A stretch of DNA of 64,000 nt from Bacteroidaceae bacterium (GCA_017483605.1 JAFUWG010000036.1:45369-109368), one strand, 5' to 3'. Positions 16,671 to 25,253 are shown, counted from the stretch's first letter. Program-made: numbers and translations. Notes: generated from the letters alone by a model not told the origin.

Positions 16671-17963
16671 ATGAACAAGAAAACCATCATCACCGCACTG
16701 TTCGCCCTCGTCACAATAGCGGGGCAGGCACAAGTGAAATGCCACATTGAAGGCAAGTTTGTTGATAACAATTGGGGCGACGAAGTCGTCATCTGCAAAA
16801 TGGGGACCGACCTGCGCGTCAATGATGCACCAGAATGGCATCACAAGGCCGTGAACGGGCACTTCGAGTGTGACATAGAAACGGACGTTCCCGAAATGTA
16901 CGAGATTATTCCCTATAAACAGTACATAGAGACTTCCAGTTACTATTACGGTTGGTTCATCGTGGAGAACGGAACGGTAAGCATAGAAATCTTTGGCGAC
17001 AAGGCTCCAAAGATAGAGAGTACTGGCGACGAGGGCCGATTGCATCAGGCAATGGATAGCGTTGCAGGAGTTCGGTTTCGTAACGAAATGGAGAGGATAG
17101 ACCGCGAATTGGAGGAACACAAGGAAAAATACTTCAAACCCGAATTCCTGTCACTCATGGAGATAGTCAAAAACATGGATAGGGAAAGCCTACCCAAGAC
17201 ATACGTTGACAGTATCAACAATGTGATGGACTACTATTATGACAACGAACGCGAGAGCTACACCGACGAAGGCTGGCAACTTTTTCAGCGCAGTGACAGC
17301 CTAAGCCGTCTCAGTTATCCGTTCCGAGCAGAATATTACGAGCAACACCCCATGCTTTGGGCTTACTACCACGTATTGCAGTCAATCGAAATGCTCAGGT
17401 ATGCGGACGTAGACCGGAATTTCGACGCCACGCCACATGAGCAAATGGTCTCACTCTACGAAACAAAGCTATGCAATTTGTATAAAGGTCATCCCGTTCA
17501 CGGACAGATTGCCACAGCCTTAACAGCACTTCGCTTTCAGCCCGGCAAGCCCTACATTGATTATAATGTTCGCAACACCGATGGTCAAATCGTCCCCATC
17601 TCTTCGCTCATCCGTGGAAAAGTGGCGCTTATCGACCTCTGGGCATCGTGGTGCGGCCCCTGCCGTCGGCATAGCAAGGCCATGATTCCCGTCTATGAGA
17701 AGTACAAAGACAAAGGATTTACTGTCGTAGCCATAGCCCGCGAACGCAAGCGAGAAGACATGGAAAACGCGGTGCGAAAGGATGGCTACCCATGGACGAG
17801 CCTGTTGGAACTGAACGACGAGAATCAGGTGTGGCGTAAGAACGGTGCCGGCAATGCAGGCGGAGCCATGTTCCTTATCGATCGCGACGGCACCATTCTC
17901 TCCACCTCCACCGATGCAGAGGAATTAGAGCCACTCATCAAGAAAGCACTAAACATCGAATAA
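16671..17963 (+). CDS. Exported TlpA-like thiol:disulfide protein
   Basis: This 430-residue protein has a signal peptide (cleavage after AGQAQ, about residue 21). A beta-rich N-terminal domain of the DUF4369 type (residues 22-115) is followed by a helical middle and a thioredoxin domain from about 285. The active site WCGPC is at about 326-330, and the cis-proline side (GGAMFLIDRDG) is also present. Such proteins reduce or exchange disulfides in the periplasm, often to serve stress or cytochrome pathways. Substrates are unknown. The gene appears to be monocistronic. Confidence 0.88.
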   Translation: MNKKTIITALFALVTIAGQAQVKCHIEGKFVDNNWGDEVVICKMGTDLRVNDAPEWHHKAVNGHFECDIETDVPEMYEIIPYKQYIETSSYYYGWFIVENGTVSIEIFGDKAPKIESTGDEGRLHQAMDSVAGVRFRNEMERIDRELEEHKEKYFKPEFLSLMEIVKNMDRESLPKTYVDSINNVMDYYYDNERESYTDEGWQLFQRSDSLSRLSYPFRAEYYEQHPMLWAYYHVLQSIEMLRYADVDRNFDATPHEQMVSLYETKLCNLYKGHPVHGQIATALTALRFQPGKPYIDYNVRNTDGQIVPISSLIRGKVALIDLWASWCGPCRRHSKAMIPVYEKYKDKGFTVVAIARERKREDMENAVRKDGYPWTSLLELNDENQVWRKNGAGNAGGAMFLIDRDGTILSTSTDAEELEPLIKKALNIE

Positions 17964-17993
17964 GCAACGAACAAAAACAATTATTGCCCTTAA

Positions 17994-18062
17994 ACCGACG
18001 TCCCCGATGTCGGTCAACCGATGTCCCCGATGTCGGTCGACCGATGTCGGGGACGTCGGTTT
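17994..18062. repeat. Three-word 23-nt-period hairpin element, second sequence type (F-F-R)
   Basis: Near-identical 21-base words start at 17995, 18018 and 18041, again exactly 23 bases apart. The first two share CGTCCCCGATGTCGGT or GATGTCCCCGATGTCGGT in forward orientation, and the third is inverted (GATGTCGGGGACGTCGGT). The outer words pair over about 24 bases. GGTTTTGTG follows. The sequence is unrelated to the GGTCTGAGTCACACC family. The rest of this 324-base gap has only the aldo/keto reductase promoter. Confidence 0.9.
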
Positions 18063-18255
18063 TGTGGCTGTGGAAGCACCCCATCCGAGACTTCGCCACG
18101 AAACCATCCGAGGCAACACCGTAAAACCACACAGAGCCGTGAGTTTGTTCGTGGAAAATTTGGCGAAAAAGGAGATTTGTCGTACCGTTCGCTTCGCGCA
18201 AGGTACTCACGCTCGGAAAAACCCCAATAAATTTGTTTTTTCTCTCACTTTGTCG

Positions 18256-18263
18256 TACCTTTG
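18256..18263 (+). promoter_or_regulatory. -7 promoter box for the aldo/keto reductase gene
   Basis: TACCTTTG lies 24 bases before the ATG at 18288. It rules out the longer frame starting at 18261. Confidence 0.7.
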
Positions 18264-18287
18264 CGACCGACAAAACTAATAAGACGT

Positions 18288-19259
18288 ATGATTTACAAAT
18301 ACAGCGGACATTCGGGGGTGCAACTCCCTGTGCTGAGCCTTGGCTTGTGGCACAATTTTGGTTCTGTCGATGACTTCTCGGTAGCCACGCAGATGGTGGT
18401 GAAGGCATTCGATGCGGGCATTTGCCATTTTGATTTGGCGAACAATTATGGGCCTGTGCCGGGGTCGGCAGAGACGAATTTTGGTAGAATCTTGAAGAAT
18501 CAGTTGGCAAGCCATCGCGATGAGATGTTCATTTCGTCGAAGGCTGGGCACGATATGTGGCCAGGCGTGTATGGTGGCAACAGCAGTCGCAAGAACTTGA
18601 TTGCCAGTTGCGACCAGAGTTTGAAGCGGACAGGGCTGGAATACTTCGACATCTTCTACAGCCACCGTTACGATGGTGTGACGCCGATTGAAGAGACGAT
18701 GCAGGCACTCATCGACTTGGTGCGGCAGGGCAAAGCACTCTATGTGGGCATCTCGAAATATCCACCAGAGTTGCAGCAGAAGTGTTACGACATCCTGAAG
18801 GAAGCACACGTGCCGTGCCTGCTCTCCCAGTATCGCTGCTCGATGTTCGACCCGAAAGCCAAGAACAACAACTTCCAGATTGCAGCCGACAATGGCAGCG
18901 GCATCATCTGCTTCTCGCCTTTGGCACAAGGATTGCTGACAGGCAAGTACAACAACGGCATACCCGAAGGCAGCCGTGCCGCTCGCAGCACAGGTTTCTT
19001 GCAACAGAGCCAAGTGACCCCAGAACGTGTGGAGGCGGTGAAGAAACTCGCCGTCATTGCCGAAGAGCGTGGACAGAGCATCGCACAGATGGCACTTGCC
19101 TGGGTGTTGGCAGACGAGCGTGTGACCAGTTGCATCATCGGCACATCGTCCGTGAAGCAGTTGGAGAACAACCTCGACACGCTCAACAACCTCACTTTCA
19201 GTCCCGAAGAGATGGAGCGAATCGACCACATCATTTCTGACCCACAGTTATGGTTCTAA
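18288..19259 (+). CDS. Aldo/keto reductase, YghZ-like
   Basis: This protein has 323 residues. The catalytic tetrad of the superfamily is visible as Asp49, Tyr54, Lys85 and His126 (FDLANNYGP, ISSKAGHDMWPG, FYSHRYDG). The SSKAGHDMWPG segment and the PVPGSAE insertion match the L-glyceraldehyde-3-phosphate reductase group of E. coli YghZ. It should reduce small aldehydes or ketoses with NADPH in the cytoplasm. The next gene overlaps its end by ten bases, suggesting co-translation with the lipoprotein. Confidence 0.92.
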   Translation: MIYKYSGHSGVQLPVLSLGLWHNFGSVDDFSVATQMVVKAFDAGICHFDLANNYGPVPGSAETNFGRILKNQLASHRDEMFISSKAGHDMWPGVYGGNSSRKNLIASCDQSLKRTGLEYFDIFYSHRYDGVTPIEETMQALIDLVRQGKALYVGISKYPPELQQKCYDILKEAHVPCLLSQYRCSMFDPKAKNNNFQIAADNGSGIICFSPLAQGLLTGKYNNGIPEGSRAARSTGFLQQSQVTPERVEAVKKLAVIAEERGQSIAQMALAWVLADERVTSCIIGTSSVKQLENNLDTLNNLTFSPEEMERIDHIISDPQLWF

Positions 19260-19792
19260 TCAAGCGTCTCGCCCCACTCTTCTGCATCCTCATCGGCATG
19301 GTCAGTTGTTCTGACGATGCCACTTCCACCTACTCCAAACGCGAGTATGTCTATTGCTACTTCTCCGTACTTCAATATACGGAGTTGTTCAACGTGATGG
19401 GCAACTACGGGCAGTTCGCCACCATTCGGAAACGTGTGGTCAACGGTGCGACCAAAATCACCATGACCAGCACCGGCAGTTCTACCGACTACACCGCCGA
19501 TGCCCTCAGCGCCAACTTCGGCTTGGGGCTCGGAGGACTCATCGTCGGCACCAACCACTATGGCGAAACCCTCTGCTACGACCTCGCCTGCCCCATCTGC
19601 GACCGTGCCGACCGCCGCCTCTCACTCAGCGACAACGGCTATGCCAAATGCTCGAAGTGCGGCACCACGTTCGACATGAACAATTACGGAGCCATCTACG
19701 AAGTTTCAGAAGACAACCCACCAGCCACCCATCGAGGACTTTACCGCTATCGAGTCCGCTACGATGGACAAATCGTCAATGCCTACAACTGA
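19250..19792 (+). CDS. Lipoprotein with two CxxC knuckles (Rieske- or ribbon-like)
   Basis: This 180-residue protein has a lipobox ending at Cys20 (IGMVSC), followed by SDD. Residues 120-155 hold ACPIC and KCSKC separated by about 20 residues, then TFDMNNYGAIYE. The spacing resembles a Rieske domain in which the histidines are replaced by cysteines, or a zinc ribbon. Homologous small lipoproteins occur across Bacteroidales without a known role. The gene overlaps the reductase before it and the flippase after it, so all three probably form an operon. Confidence 0.75.
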   Translation: MVLIKRLAPLFCILIGMVSCSDDATSTYSKREYVYCYFSVLQYTELFNVMGNYGQFATIRKRVVNGATKITMTSTGSSTDYTADALSANFGLGLGGLIVGTNHYGETLCYDLACPICDRADRRLSLSDNGYAKCSKCGTTFDMNNYGAIYEVSEDNPPATHRGLYRYRVRYDGQIVNAYN

Positions 19793-21281
19793 CCTGAAAG
19801 ACAAAGCCGCACGAGGATTCCTATGGGGAGCCTTGAACAACGGTGCGACGCAGGTGCTGAACACCGTGTTCGGCATCCTGTTGGCTCGTCGGTTGGGACA
19901 AGCCGACTACGGACTGATTGGCATGTTGGCTGTCTTCACGCTTATTGCCAACTCCCTGCAAGACAGCGGATTCGTGACAGCATTGACCAACAAACGCGAT
20001 GCCACCCGACAGGACTACAACGCAGTCTTCTGGTTCAACATCGGGGTGAGTCTCTGTCTCTACATTCTCTTCTTCTTTTGTGCCCCCCTCATCGCACGGT
20101 TCTTCGACGAGCCCATCCTGACCGACCTTTCCCGCTATTACTTCCTCGGCTTCTTCATCGCCTCGTTCAGCATCGTGCCGCGAGCCATCCTGTTCCGTCA
20201 GATTCGTCAACGAGAATTGGCAGTGATGGGCTTGGTGTCGCTCCTCGTGTCGGGCATCGTCGGCATCGCCATGGCATACAACGGCATGGCATACTGGGGA
20301 CTTGCCACCCAAACCATCACCTTCAACCTCATGGTCAGCATTCTCAGTTGGTTGCTCTCGGGATGGAGACCAACCTTCCCCCTGTCCGAATGGAGAGAAT
20401 CGCCCAGCACATGGGCTGAGCCTATTCGCGAGATGTTCGCCTTCTCTTCCAAGATGCTCATTACCAACATCTTCATCGGCGTGAACAACAACATTTTCTC
20501 GCTCGTGCTGGGCAAAATCTACACCAAGCACGAAGTGGGCACGTACAACCAAGCCAACAAGTGGAACACCATGGGAGCCTCCACCATCACCGGCATGGTG
20601 CAAGGCGTGGCACAACCCACCTTTGTGCAGGTAGGCGATGACCTTCCTCGCCTCCGTCGAGCCTTCTCCAAGATGCTCCGTTTCACCTGTTTCGTATCCT
20701 TCCCCATCATGCTTGGGCTTTCGCTCGTAGCACCCGAATTTATCGTGGTGCTCATCGGCGAGAAGTGGCTCTCTTCAGCCCATCTCATGCAGTTGCTCTG
20801 CATCGGCGGAGCCTTCCTGCCCATTGCCACCCTCTACTACAACCTCATCATCTCGCGTGGCAAGTCCGATGTCTATATGTGGAACATCATCGCACAAGGC
20901 TGTGCCATCCTCGGCTCCATACTGATAATACATGCAGCCGGTGGCACCATTACCCACATGGTCATTGCCTACGTCGCCATCGTCATTCTTTGGGTCGGCA
21001 TCTGGCACCGTTTCCTCTATCAAGAAATCCGTTACCCCTTCCTCCTTGCCCTCAGAGACATCCTTCCCTTCCTGCTCATCGCCACCGCAACGATGGTCAT
21101 CACCTACTTTGCCACCCGTCCCCTGACCGCATGGGGAGAAGCACCCAACGCATGGGCAAGACTGCTCCTGCTGCTCATCACACGCATCCTCCTTGCCGCC
21201 GCCATCTATCTCGGCACGTTATGGCTTTTCGGTGCCAAGATTCTCCGCGAATGCTTGGGTTACTTGTCCAAAAAGAAATAA
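19764..21281 (+). CDS. Polysaccharide flippase (MOP superfamily, Wzx-like)
   Basis: This 505-residue protein has about 12-14 hydrophobic helices. The start segment KAARGFLWGALNNGATQVLN, a long amphipathic helix, and RLGQADYGLIGM are typical of Wzx-type lipopolysaccharide exporters. It would move lipid-linked sugars across the inner membrane. A start 15 bases downstream (MPTTDLKDKAARG, 19779) is equally plausible. It overlaps the lipoprotein gene by 29 bases. The glycan island at 39-55 kb has no flippase of its own, so a functional link is possible but not shown. Confidence 0.88.
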   Translation: MDKSSMPTTDLKDKAARGFLWGALNNGATQVLNTVFGILLARRLGQADYGLIGMLAVFTLIANSLQDSGFVTALTNKRDATRQDYNAVFWFNIGVSLCLYILFFFCAPLIARFFDEPILTDLSRYYFLGFFIASFSIVPRAILFRQIRQRELAVMGLVSLLVSGIVGIAMAYNGMAYWGLATQTITFNLMVSILSWLLSGWRPTFPLSEWRESPSTWAEPIREMFAFSSKMLITNIFIGVNNNIFSLVLGKIYTKHEVGTYNQANKWNTMGASTITGMVQGVAQPTFVQVGDDLPRLRRAFSKMLRFTCFVSFPIMLGLSLVAPEFIVVLIGEKWLSSAHLMQLLCIGGAFLPIATLYYNLIISRGKSDVYMWNIIAQGCAILGSILIIHAAGGTITHMVIAYVAIVILWVGIWHRFLYQEIRYPFLLALRDILPFLLIATATMVITYFATRPLTAWGEAPNAWARLLLLLITRILLAAAIYLGTLWLFGAKILRECLGYLSKKK

Positions 21282-21304
21282 AGAGAACCACTCTTTGAAA
21301 AGAA

Positions 21305-21406
21305 ACCCTTCGTCGCTCCCTCGTGTCGTATCAATTCATGCACGGGTGTTGTATGATTATCATACCTCGACATGAATTGATACGACACGAGGGAGCGACG
21401 AAGGGT
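21305..21406. repeat. Perfect 36-bp inverted repeat with nested palindrome
   Basis: The arms are 21305-21340 and 21371-21406, perfectly complementary. The 30-base loop contains the 15-base palindrome GTATGATTATCATAC (21351-21365). On the minus strand the hairpin is followed by TTTCTTTT, so it can end the flavodoxin operon. It lies between convergent genes. Confidence 0.9.
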
Positions 21407-21427
21407 AAAATGGAAAAATCTCGTTTA

Positions 21428-21838
21428 TCAAACGTTTTGTTTGGCAATGAATAGGCGAAAATCTTCCAGATCGGCTTGGTTGGGATGTCCGGCATGGAGA
21501 GGTCCCATCGAGCCCCGACAGGTAAATTCCTCGGAAGAGACGGTGATGCCTTGGGCTTCGAGCAGTTGCCGCATTTGGGGAACGGGCGACTTGATGATGG
21601 CACAAGAACCGAAGCAAATCACCTTCTTCACCTGCTCGGGTTTAAGCGTCTTGATAAAATCAACGACGGCACTGTTCACTTTGCCCAACATAACCCCACT
21701 GCCCAGATAGAGGGTGTCAACGGGTTCTGTGAGCGGAACTGCGACGGTTTCGGGTTTCACACCCGTGAGTTCACGAATCACGCCGACCATCTTCTCTGTG
21801 TGGCCGAACTTGCTGAAATAACGAATTGCGATGTTCAT
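21428..21838 (-). CDS. Flavodoxin-like protein
   Basis: The 136 residues open with MNIAIRYFSKFGHTEKM, a phosphate-binding loop of the flavodoxin type (S/T-x-x-G-x-T), and continue with LYLGSGVMLGKV and VICFGSCAIIKSPVP, which would line FMN. It is short for a flavodoxin and fits the flavodoxin-like electron-transfer proteins of anaerobes. As last gene of an eight-gene operon with a radical SAM protein and two rubredoxin domains, it is a natural electron donor for one of them (inference). Confidence 0.85.
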   Translation of the reverse strand: MNIAIRYFSKFGHTEKMVGVIRELTGVKPETVAVPLTEPVDTLYLGSGVMLGKVNSAVVDFIKTLKPEQVKKVICFGSCAIIKSPVPQMRQLLEAQGITVSSEEFTCRGSMGPLHAGHPNQADLEDFRLFIAKQNV

Positions 21839-21860
21839 CTTTTATTTTGTTTTTATGTGA

Positions 21861-22964
21861 TTATACGACCATTTTCTCTATTTCCTCCCGATGCTCAAAC
21901 AGGGTGCAGCCGCCTGTATGCTCCCATCCGAGGGCTTTGGCGGCACGAATCTTGCGGAAGAGTGGCGACTGGAGGGCTTTCCGCACCCCCATTTCGGCTA
22001 CGTTGCTGTCGCTGAAAGGCGAGAAGGGGCAGGGTTCCGCCGAGCCATCGGGACCGATGTGGAAGAATCCACGACCAGATGCCAGACAGCCGCCCAGGGC
22101 TTTCTCGTCGCCAGGGAAAGAGAGGAAGATGATGTCGGCATAGGCTTGGCGACGCTCCGTCAGGAGGGCTTCCATCTCTGCCACATGCTCGTCGGCAAAA
22201 GCCAGATGCTCTGTGCCAGGTTCCGTCGGCACATACTCTACATAGAAGACGATTTTGCAGCCGTAAGAGCGGAGGGTGTCGATGAACTCTGGCGAGGTGA
22301 CATAGCGGTAGTTCTCGGTGGTCACGGTGATGCTGGTGCCAAAGAAAAGGTCATCCTCCTTCAGCATCTCCATCGACTGCATGGCACGCTTGAACACCCC
22401 CTTGCCACGGCGTTCGTCGGTGCCCATCGCCGTACCTTCAATGCTGATGATGGGTACCATGTTGAGGTGCTTACGGAAAAACTCCATGTAGGAGGGGCCA
22501 ATGAGGGTGCCGTTGGTGAAAATGGGAAAAATCATGTCCTTCACCTCGGCGATGCCCTCCAAGATGTCTTTCCGCATTAGGGGTTCGCCACCTGCGATGA
22601 GGGAAAAGTTGATGCCCATGTCGGCAGCCTCGGCGAAGATGCGTTTCCACTGTTCCCCCGTCAAGGTGTCCTTACGTTCAGCCTCCTTATCTTCTGCGAT
22701 GCCGTTGCTGCGTGCATAGCAGCCCTTGCAATGCAGATTGCAGGTGGTGGAGATGCTGCTGATAAGAAACGGCGGCACCTCCAATCCCTCCTTCTCCTGC
22801 ACCTTCTTCCGTCGGCTTTCCGACTTCTGGAAGAGCGTCTGCATCCGATAGGCAAACTTCGCCTCACGAGGGTTCGAGAGCACGTTCTTGTATGCCTTTG
22901 CCATGATGTTGCGGATGCTGTTGCTCATGTAGGCACCCAAGTCAATTGTCGTGTTTTCTGTCAT
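21861..22964 (-). CDS. Radical SAM protein with short SPASM-like tail
   Basis: The 367-residue protein has the cluster motif CNLHCKGC at 75-82 (CxxxCxxC), followed by the SAM-binding AGGEPLM at 124-130. Three further cysteines (293, 312, 353; GGCLASGRG, EPCPF, GGCTLF) could hold an auxiliary cluster, fewer than a full SPASM domain. The substrate is unknown. It lies 12 bases after the lactamase-fold/rubredoxin gene and 22 before the flavodoxin gene, both possible electron carriers for it. No small precursor-peptide gene is visible nearby, so peptide modification is not supported. Confidence 0.92.
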   Translation of the reverse strand: MTENTTIDLGAYMSNSIRNIMAKAYKNVLSNPREAKFAYRMQTLFQKSESRRKKVQEKEGLEVPPFLISSISTTCNLHCKGCYARSNGIAEDKEAERKDTLTGEQWKRIFAEAADMGINFSLIAGGEPLMRKDILEGIAEVKDMIFPIFTNGTLIGPSYMEFFRKHLNMVPIISIEGTAMGTDERRGKGVFKRAMQSMEMLKEDDLFFGTSITVTTENYRYVTSPEFIDTLRSYGCKIVFYVEYVPTEPGTEHLAFADEHVAEMEALLTERRQAYADIIFLSFPGDEKALGGCLASGRGFFHIGPDGSAEPCPFSPFSDSNVAEMGVRKALQSPLFRKIRAAKALGWEHTGGCTLFEHREEIEKMVV

Positions 22965-22976
22965 TCCGTCCTGATG

Positions 22977-23918
22977 CTATGCTTTGTTGAACTTCTCCTT
23001 ACCTTGTTTGCAACGAGGACATTTCCAGTCGTCGGGCAGGTCTTCGAATGCCACGCCGTCGTGCTCGGCTGGGTCATAGACATAGCCGCAGATGGAGCAG
23101 ACATATTTGCCCGATGCCTCCTGCTGCTCAAAGTTCACCTCCGCCAAAACGGTCGGAACGGGGTTGTCCAAGTCCATCACACGCTTTGCCTCCAAGTTCT
23201 CGTAGCCTTGTGGGGTGTGGGTGCCGCAATAGACAGTGGGGTGGTTGCGGACAAACTCACGCACACGGTCTAAGGTCTCGCGGGCAGCGGGGAGGTCATC
23301 GTAGACCACCGACAACTTGTTCTCATAGAGGGCCTCGTCCATATAGGTGATGTCGCCATGAAGCATGTAGAAGAGTCCGCCTGTCTCCACAACGACGATG
23401 CTGTTGCCGTTGGTGTGTCCCTTTGCCTTGATGAAGTAGATGCCGTCCTGAATCTTCTGAGCCTCAGGGAAGTTGTAGTAGGCACCATCGGTGAACGACA
23501 CTGGCACAAGGTTCTCGATGCCTTGCAGTTCGGCGGCACTCAGTTCGTCCTTGTTCACGTAGATTTTCGCATTGGGGAAGGAACGGAGTTCGCCAGAGTG
23601 GTCGGCATGCTTGTGGGTGAGCAGAATCTTGGTCACTTGCTCGGGCTTGTAGCCAAGGGCGGCAAAAGCCTCCATGTAGGTGCTGATGTCCTTACCCGTA
23701 AAGGCAAGCGAGTTCTCGTCGGGATGCTCTTCTGGGGTTCCTGCGGGAATGCCCGTATCCACAAGAATCACTTCGGTGCCTGTGTCAATCAGGTAGTTCT
23801 GCAAACTGCCGCGATAGCGGATATTCTTGTCAAACTTCTCCATCCCCTCTTCGCCGCCAAAGACGAAAGGCTGGGTGTAGAAGCCATCTTTTCTAAACTT
23901 TACTGCTTTGATTTCCAT
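22977..23918 (-). CDS. Metallo-beta-lactamase-fold hydrolase fused to rubredoxin
   Basis: The 313-residue protein starts [14 protein letters not shown]. The frame is open further upstream but that part overlaps the rubredoxin gene. The hydrolase domain has the full zinc set: His102, His104, Asp106 and His107 (THKHADH), His168, Asp189 and His234. This is the HxHxDH form seen in lactonases and related hydrolases, not the HxExD diiron form of flavodiiron proteins. Residues 270-310 are a rubredoxin domain with Cys274, 277, 300 and 303. A hydrolase fused to an electron carrier is unusual. The redox domain may serve the downstream radical SAM protein. Confidence 0.93.
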   Translation of the reverse strand: MEIKAVKFRKDGFYTQPFVFGGEEGMEKFDKNIRYRGSLQNYLIDTGTEVILVDTGIPAGTPEEHPDENSLAFTGKDISTYMEAFAALGYKPEQVTKILLTHKHADHSGELRSFPNAKIYVNKDELSAAELQGIENLVPVSFTDGAYYNFPEAQKIQDGIYFIKAKGHTNGNSIVVVETGGLFYMLHGDITYMDEALYENKLSVVYDDLPAARETLDRVREFVRNHPTVYCGTHTPQGYENLEAKRVMDLDNPVPTVLAEVNFEQQEASGKYVCSICGYVYDPAEHDGVAFEDLPDDWKCPRCKQGKEKFNKA

Positions 23919-23938
23919 CTTAGTATCTTTTTTAGTGC

Positions 23939-24100
23939 TTATTCTTCTACAGCTACAAACTTCTCCTTCTTCCGCTTGCAACGAGGGCAACGCCATGTGT
24001 CGGGAAGGTCTTCAAACTTGGTGCCAGCAGGGATGTTTTGCTTGGGGTCTCCCTTTTCGGGGTCATAGGTGTACTTACAGGGGCAAACAAACTTTGTCAT
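23939..24100 (-). CDS. Rubredoxin with a CxC first knuckle
   Basis: This 53-residue protein reads as rubredoxin throughout ([25 protein letters not shown]). The second knuckle C38-P-R-C41 is normal. The first reads V-C6-P-C8-K instead of C-x-x-C-G, one residue short. The bases on both sides are unambiguous in this sequence. The C-terminus is very basic. It is 20 bases upstream of a gene with a second, normal rubredoxin domain. It should carry electrons in the cytoplasm if iron still binds. Confidence 0.88.
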   Translation of the reverse strand: MTKFVCPCKYTYDPEKGDPKQNIPAGTKFEDLPDTWRCPRCKRKKEKFVAVEE

Positions 24101-24143
24101 AGTCTTTAGGTTTTTAGAAAGTTAATAAAAGATTTCGGGGTTG

Positions 24144-24923
24144 TTATCCTAACACCACATCGAGCACCATCATCAAGACGAAGCCAATGGCAAAGCCGAT
24201 GGTGCTGAGGTTGGTGTGCTTGCCTTCGGAGGCTTCGGGAATGAGTTCTTCCACCACCACGTAGAACATGGCACCTGCTGCGAAGGCGAGCATGTAAGGA
24301 AGTATCGGAGTGAGCAGCGAGGCGAGCAGCACGACTGCCAATCCACCAATCGGTTCGACGGCTCCACTCAAACTGCCCAGCATGAACGAACGCCAACGGG
24401 AGTTGCCTTCGGCTCGCATGGGCATGGAGATGATGGCACCCTCGGGCACGTTCTGAATGGCGATACCCAACGACACCGCCACCGCTGATGCGATGGAGAT
24501 GTTCGCCACTCCTTGTTCCGCTCCGGCAAAGACCACACCCACCGCCATGCCTTCCGGCAGGTTGTGGATGGTGACAGCAAGTGCCAGCATGGCTGTGCGA
24601 GAGAGTTTGGAACGAGGGCCTTCGGGTTGGCTGTTGCCCAAATGTAAGTGAGGGGTCACCTCGTCGAGCACGAGCAGGAAGCCGATGCCAAGCAGGAAAC
24701 CCACAGCGGCAGGAACCACCGACCACGCCCCTTTCCCCTCCTCCATCTCCATGGCAGGAATGAGCAGCGACCACACTGAGGCGGCAACCATCACGCCCGA
24801 CGCAAAGCCGAGCAGCGACTTCTGCACACGTTCAGGCATATCGTCCTTCATGAAGAAGACGAATGCAGCCCCAAGCATGGTGCCTAAGAGGGGAATGAGC
24901 AAACCAATCGCGATTGTCAGCAT
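24144..24923 (-). CDS. ZIP-family metal transporter
   Basis: The 259-residue protein has eight hydrophobic helices. The paired metal-site motifs of ZIP proteins are present: HNLPEGMAVG in helix 4 and QNVPEGAIIS in helix 5. The loop after helix 3 carries PHLHLG, a likely metal-binding loop. It probably imports Zn or Fe across the inner membrane. An upstream GTG (24944) would add seven residues, but those bases form the right half of a hairpin, so the ATG at 24923 is preferred. Its place between a ferritin-like gene and rubredoxins favours iron (inference). Confidence 0.92.
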   Translation of the reverse strand: MLTIAIGLLIPLLGTMLGAAFVFFMKDDMPERVQKSLLGFASGVMVAASVWSLLIPAMEMEEGKGAWSVVPAAVGFLLGIGFLLVLDEVTPHLHLGNSQPEGPRSKLSRTAMLALAVTIHNLPEGMAVGVVFAGAEQGVANISIASAVAVSLGIAIQNVPEGAIISMPMRAEGNSRWRSFMLGSLSGAVEPIGGLAVVLLASLLTPILPYMLAFAAGAMFYVVVEELIPEASEGKHTNLSTIGFAIGFVLMMVLDVVLG

Positions 24924-24927
24924 AAAC

Positions 24928-24995
24928 AAAAAAAGGGGTGACACGGTCTGGTGTCTTCAGCGATGTCGCTTAGTCACTCGTACCTATCACCCCTT
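24928..24995 (-). promoter_or_regulatory. Terminator-like leader hairpin before the ZIP gene
   Basis: On the minus strand AAGGGGTGA (24995-24987) pairs with TCACCCCTT (24941-24933), then TTTTTGTTT leads straight into the ATG. Inside lie two smaller stems, AGCG/CGCT and GACAC/GTGTC. It is either the terminator of the 57-residue gene or an attenuator controlling ZIP. The match to a named riboswitch class was not seen. Confidence 0.6.
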
Positions 24996-25059
24996 GGCAA
25001 AAAATGAGTATGAAGTTACTAAAGTGAGGTTACTTACACCGATACGTTACTGCCGTTCC

Positions 25060-25233
25060 TTACTGAGCAGGAGTCCACTTGCAACGTACTGGTGACACGA
25101 TAGCACCTTCTTTTTTCAGTTCTGCAAAAGCCTTGTCCACCTCCTTGCGGTCGGCACCAAGAGCCTTCGTCACGTCGCCAGCCGAAACTGGCTTGCCTGC
25201 TTCACGCATGGCTTGTAATACTTGCTCTTTCAT
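25060..25233 (-). CDS. 57-residue winged-helix-like protein
   Basis: The short frame begins MKEQVLQAMREAGKPVSAGD and ends KKEGAIVSPVRCKWTPAQ. The pattern helix, Pro-Val-Ser turn, helix (VTKALGADRKEVDKAFAELKKEG) and beta-wing (AIVSPVRCKW) is that of a minimal winged helix. It could be a small DNA-binding regulator of the operon in which it sits, between the PNPOx-fold gene and the ZIP gene. Only one cysteine is present, so it has no obvious metal site. Confidence 0.85.
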   Translation of the reverse strand: MKEQVLQAMREAGKPVSAGDVTKALGADRKEVDKAFAELKKEGAIVSPVRCKWTPAQ

Positions 25234-25253
25234 AAGCCAATATTATTATAAGG

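Noticed and set aside
18261-18287. Longer start for the aldo/keto reductase
   Set aside because: It begins inside the -7 promoter box.
21861-22964. Peptide-modifying (RiPP) radical SAM system
   Set aside because: No short precursor-peptide gene or transporter-peptidase is nearby, and the C-terminal cysteines are too few for a full SPASM domain.
21428-23918. Split flavodiiron protein (lactamase fold, flavodoxin and rubredoxin in one operon)
   Set aside because: The lactamase-fold protein has HxHxDH, the zinc-hydrolase form, not the HxExD pattern of flavodiiron proteins.
24924-24944. GTG start for the ZIP transporter
   Set aside because: The extra seven codons are formed by the hairpin and T-run. 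The ATG at 24923 gives a normal ZIP N-terminus, though the GTG cannot be fully excluded.
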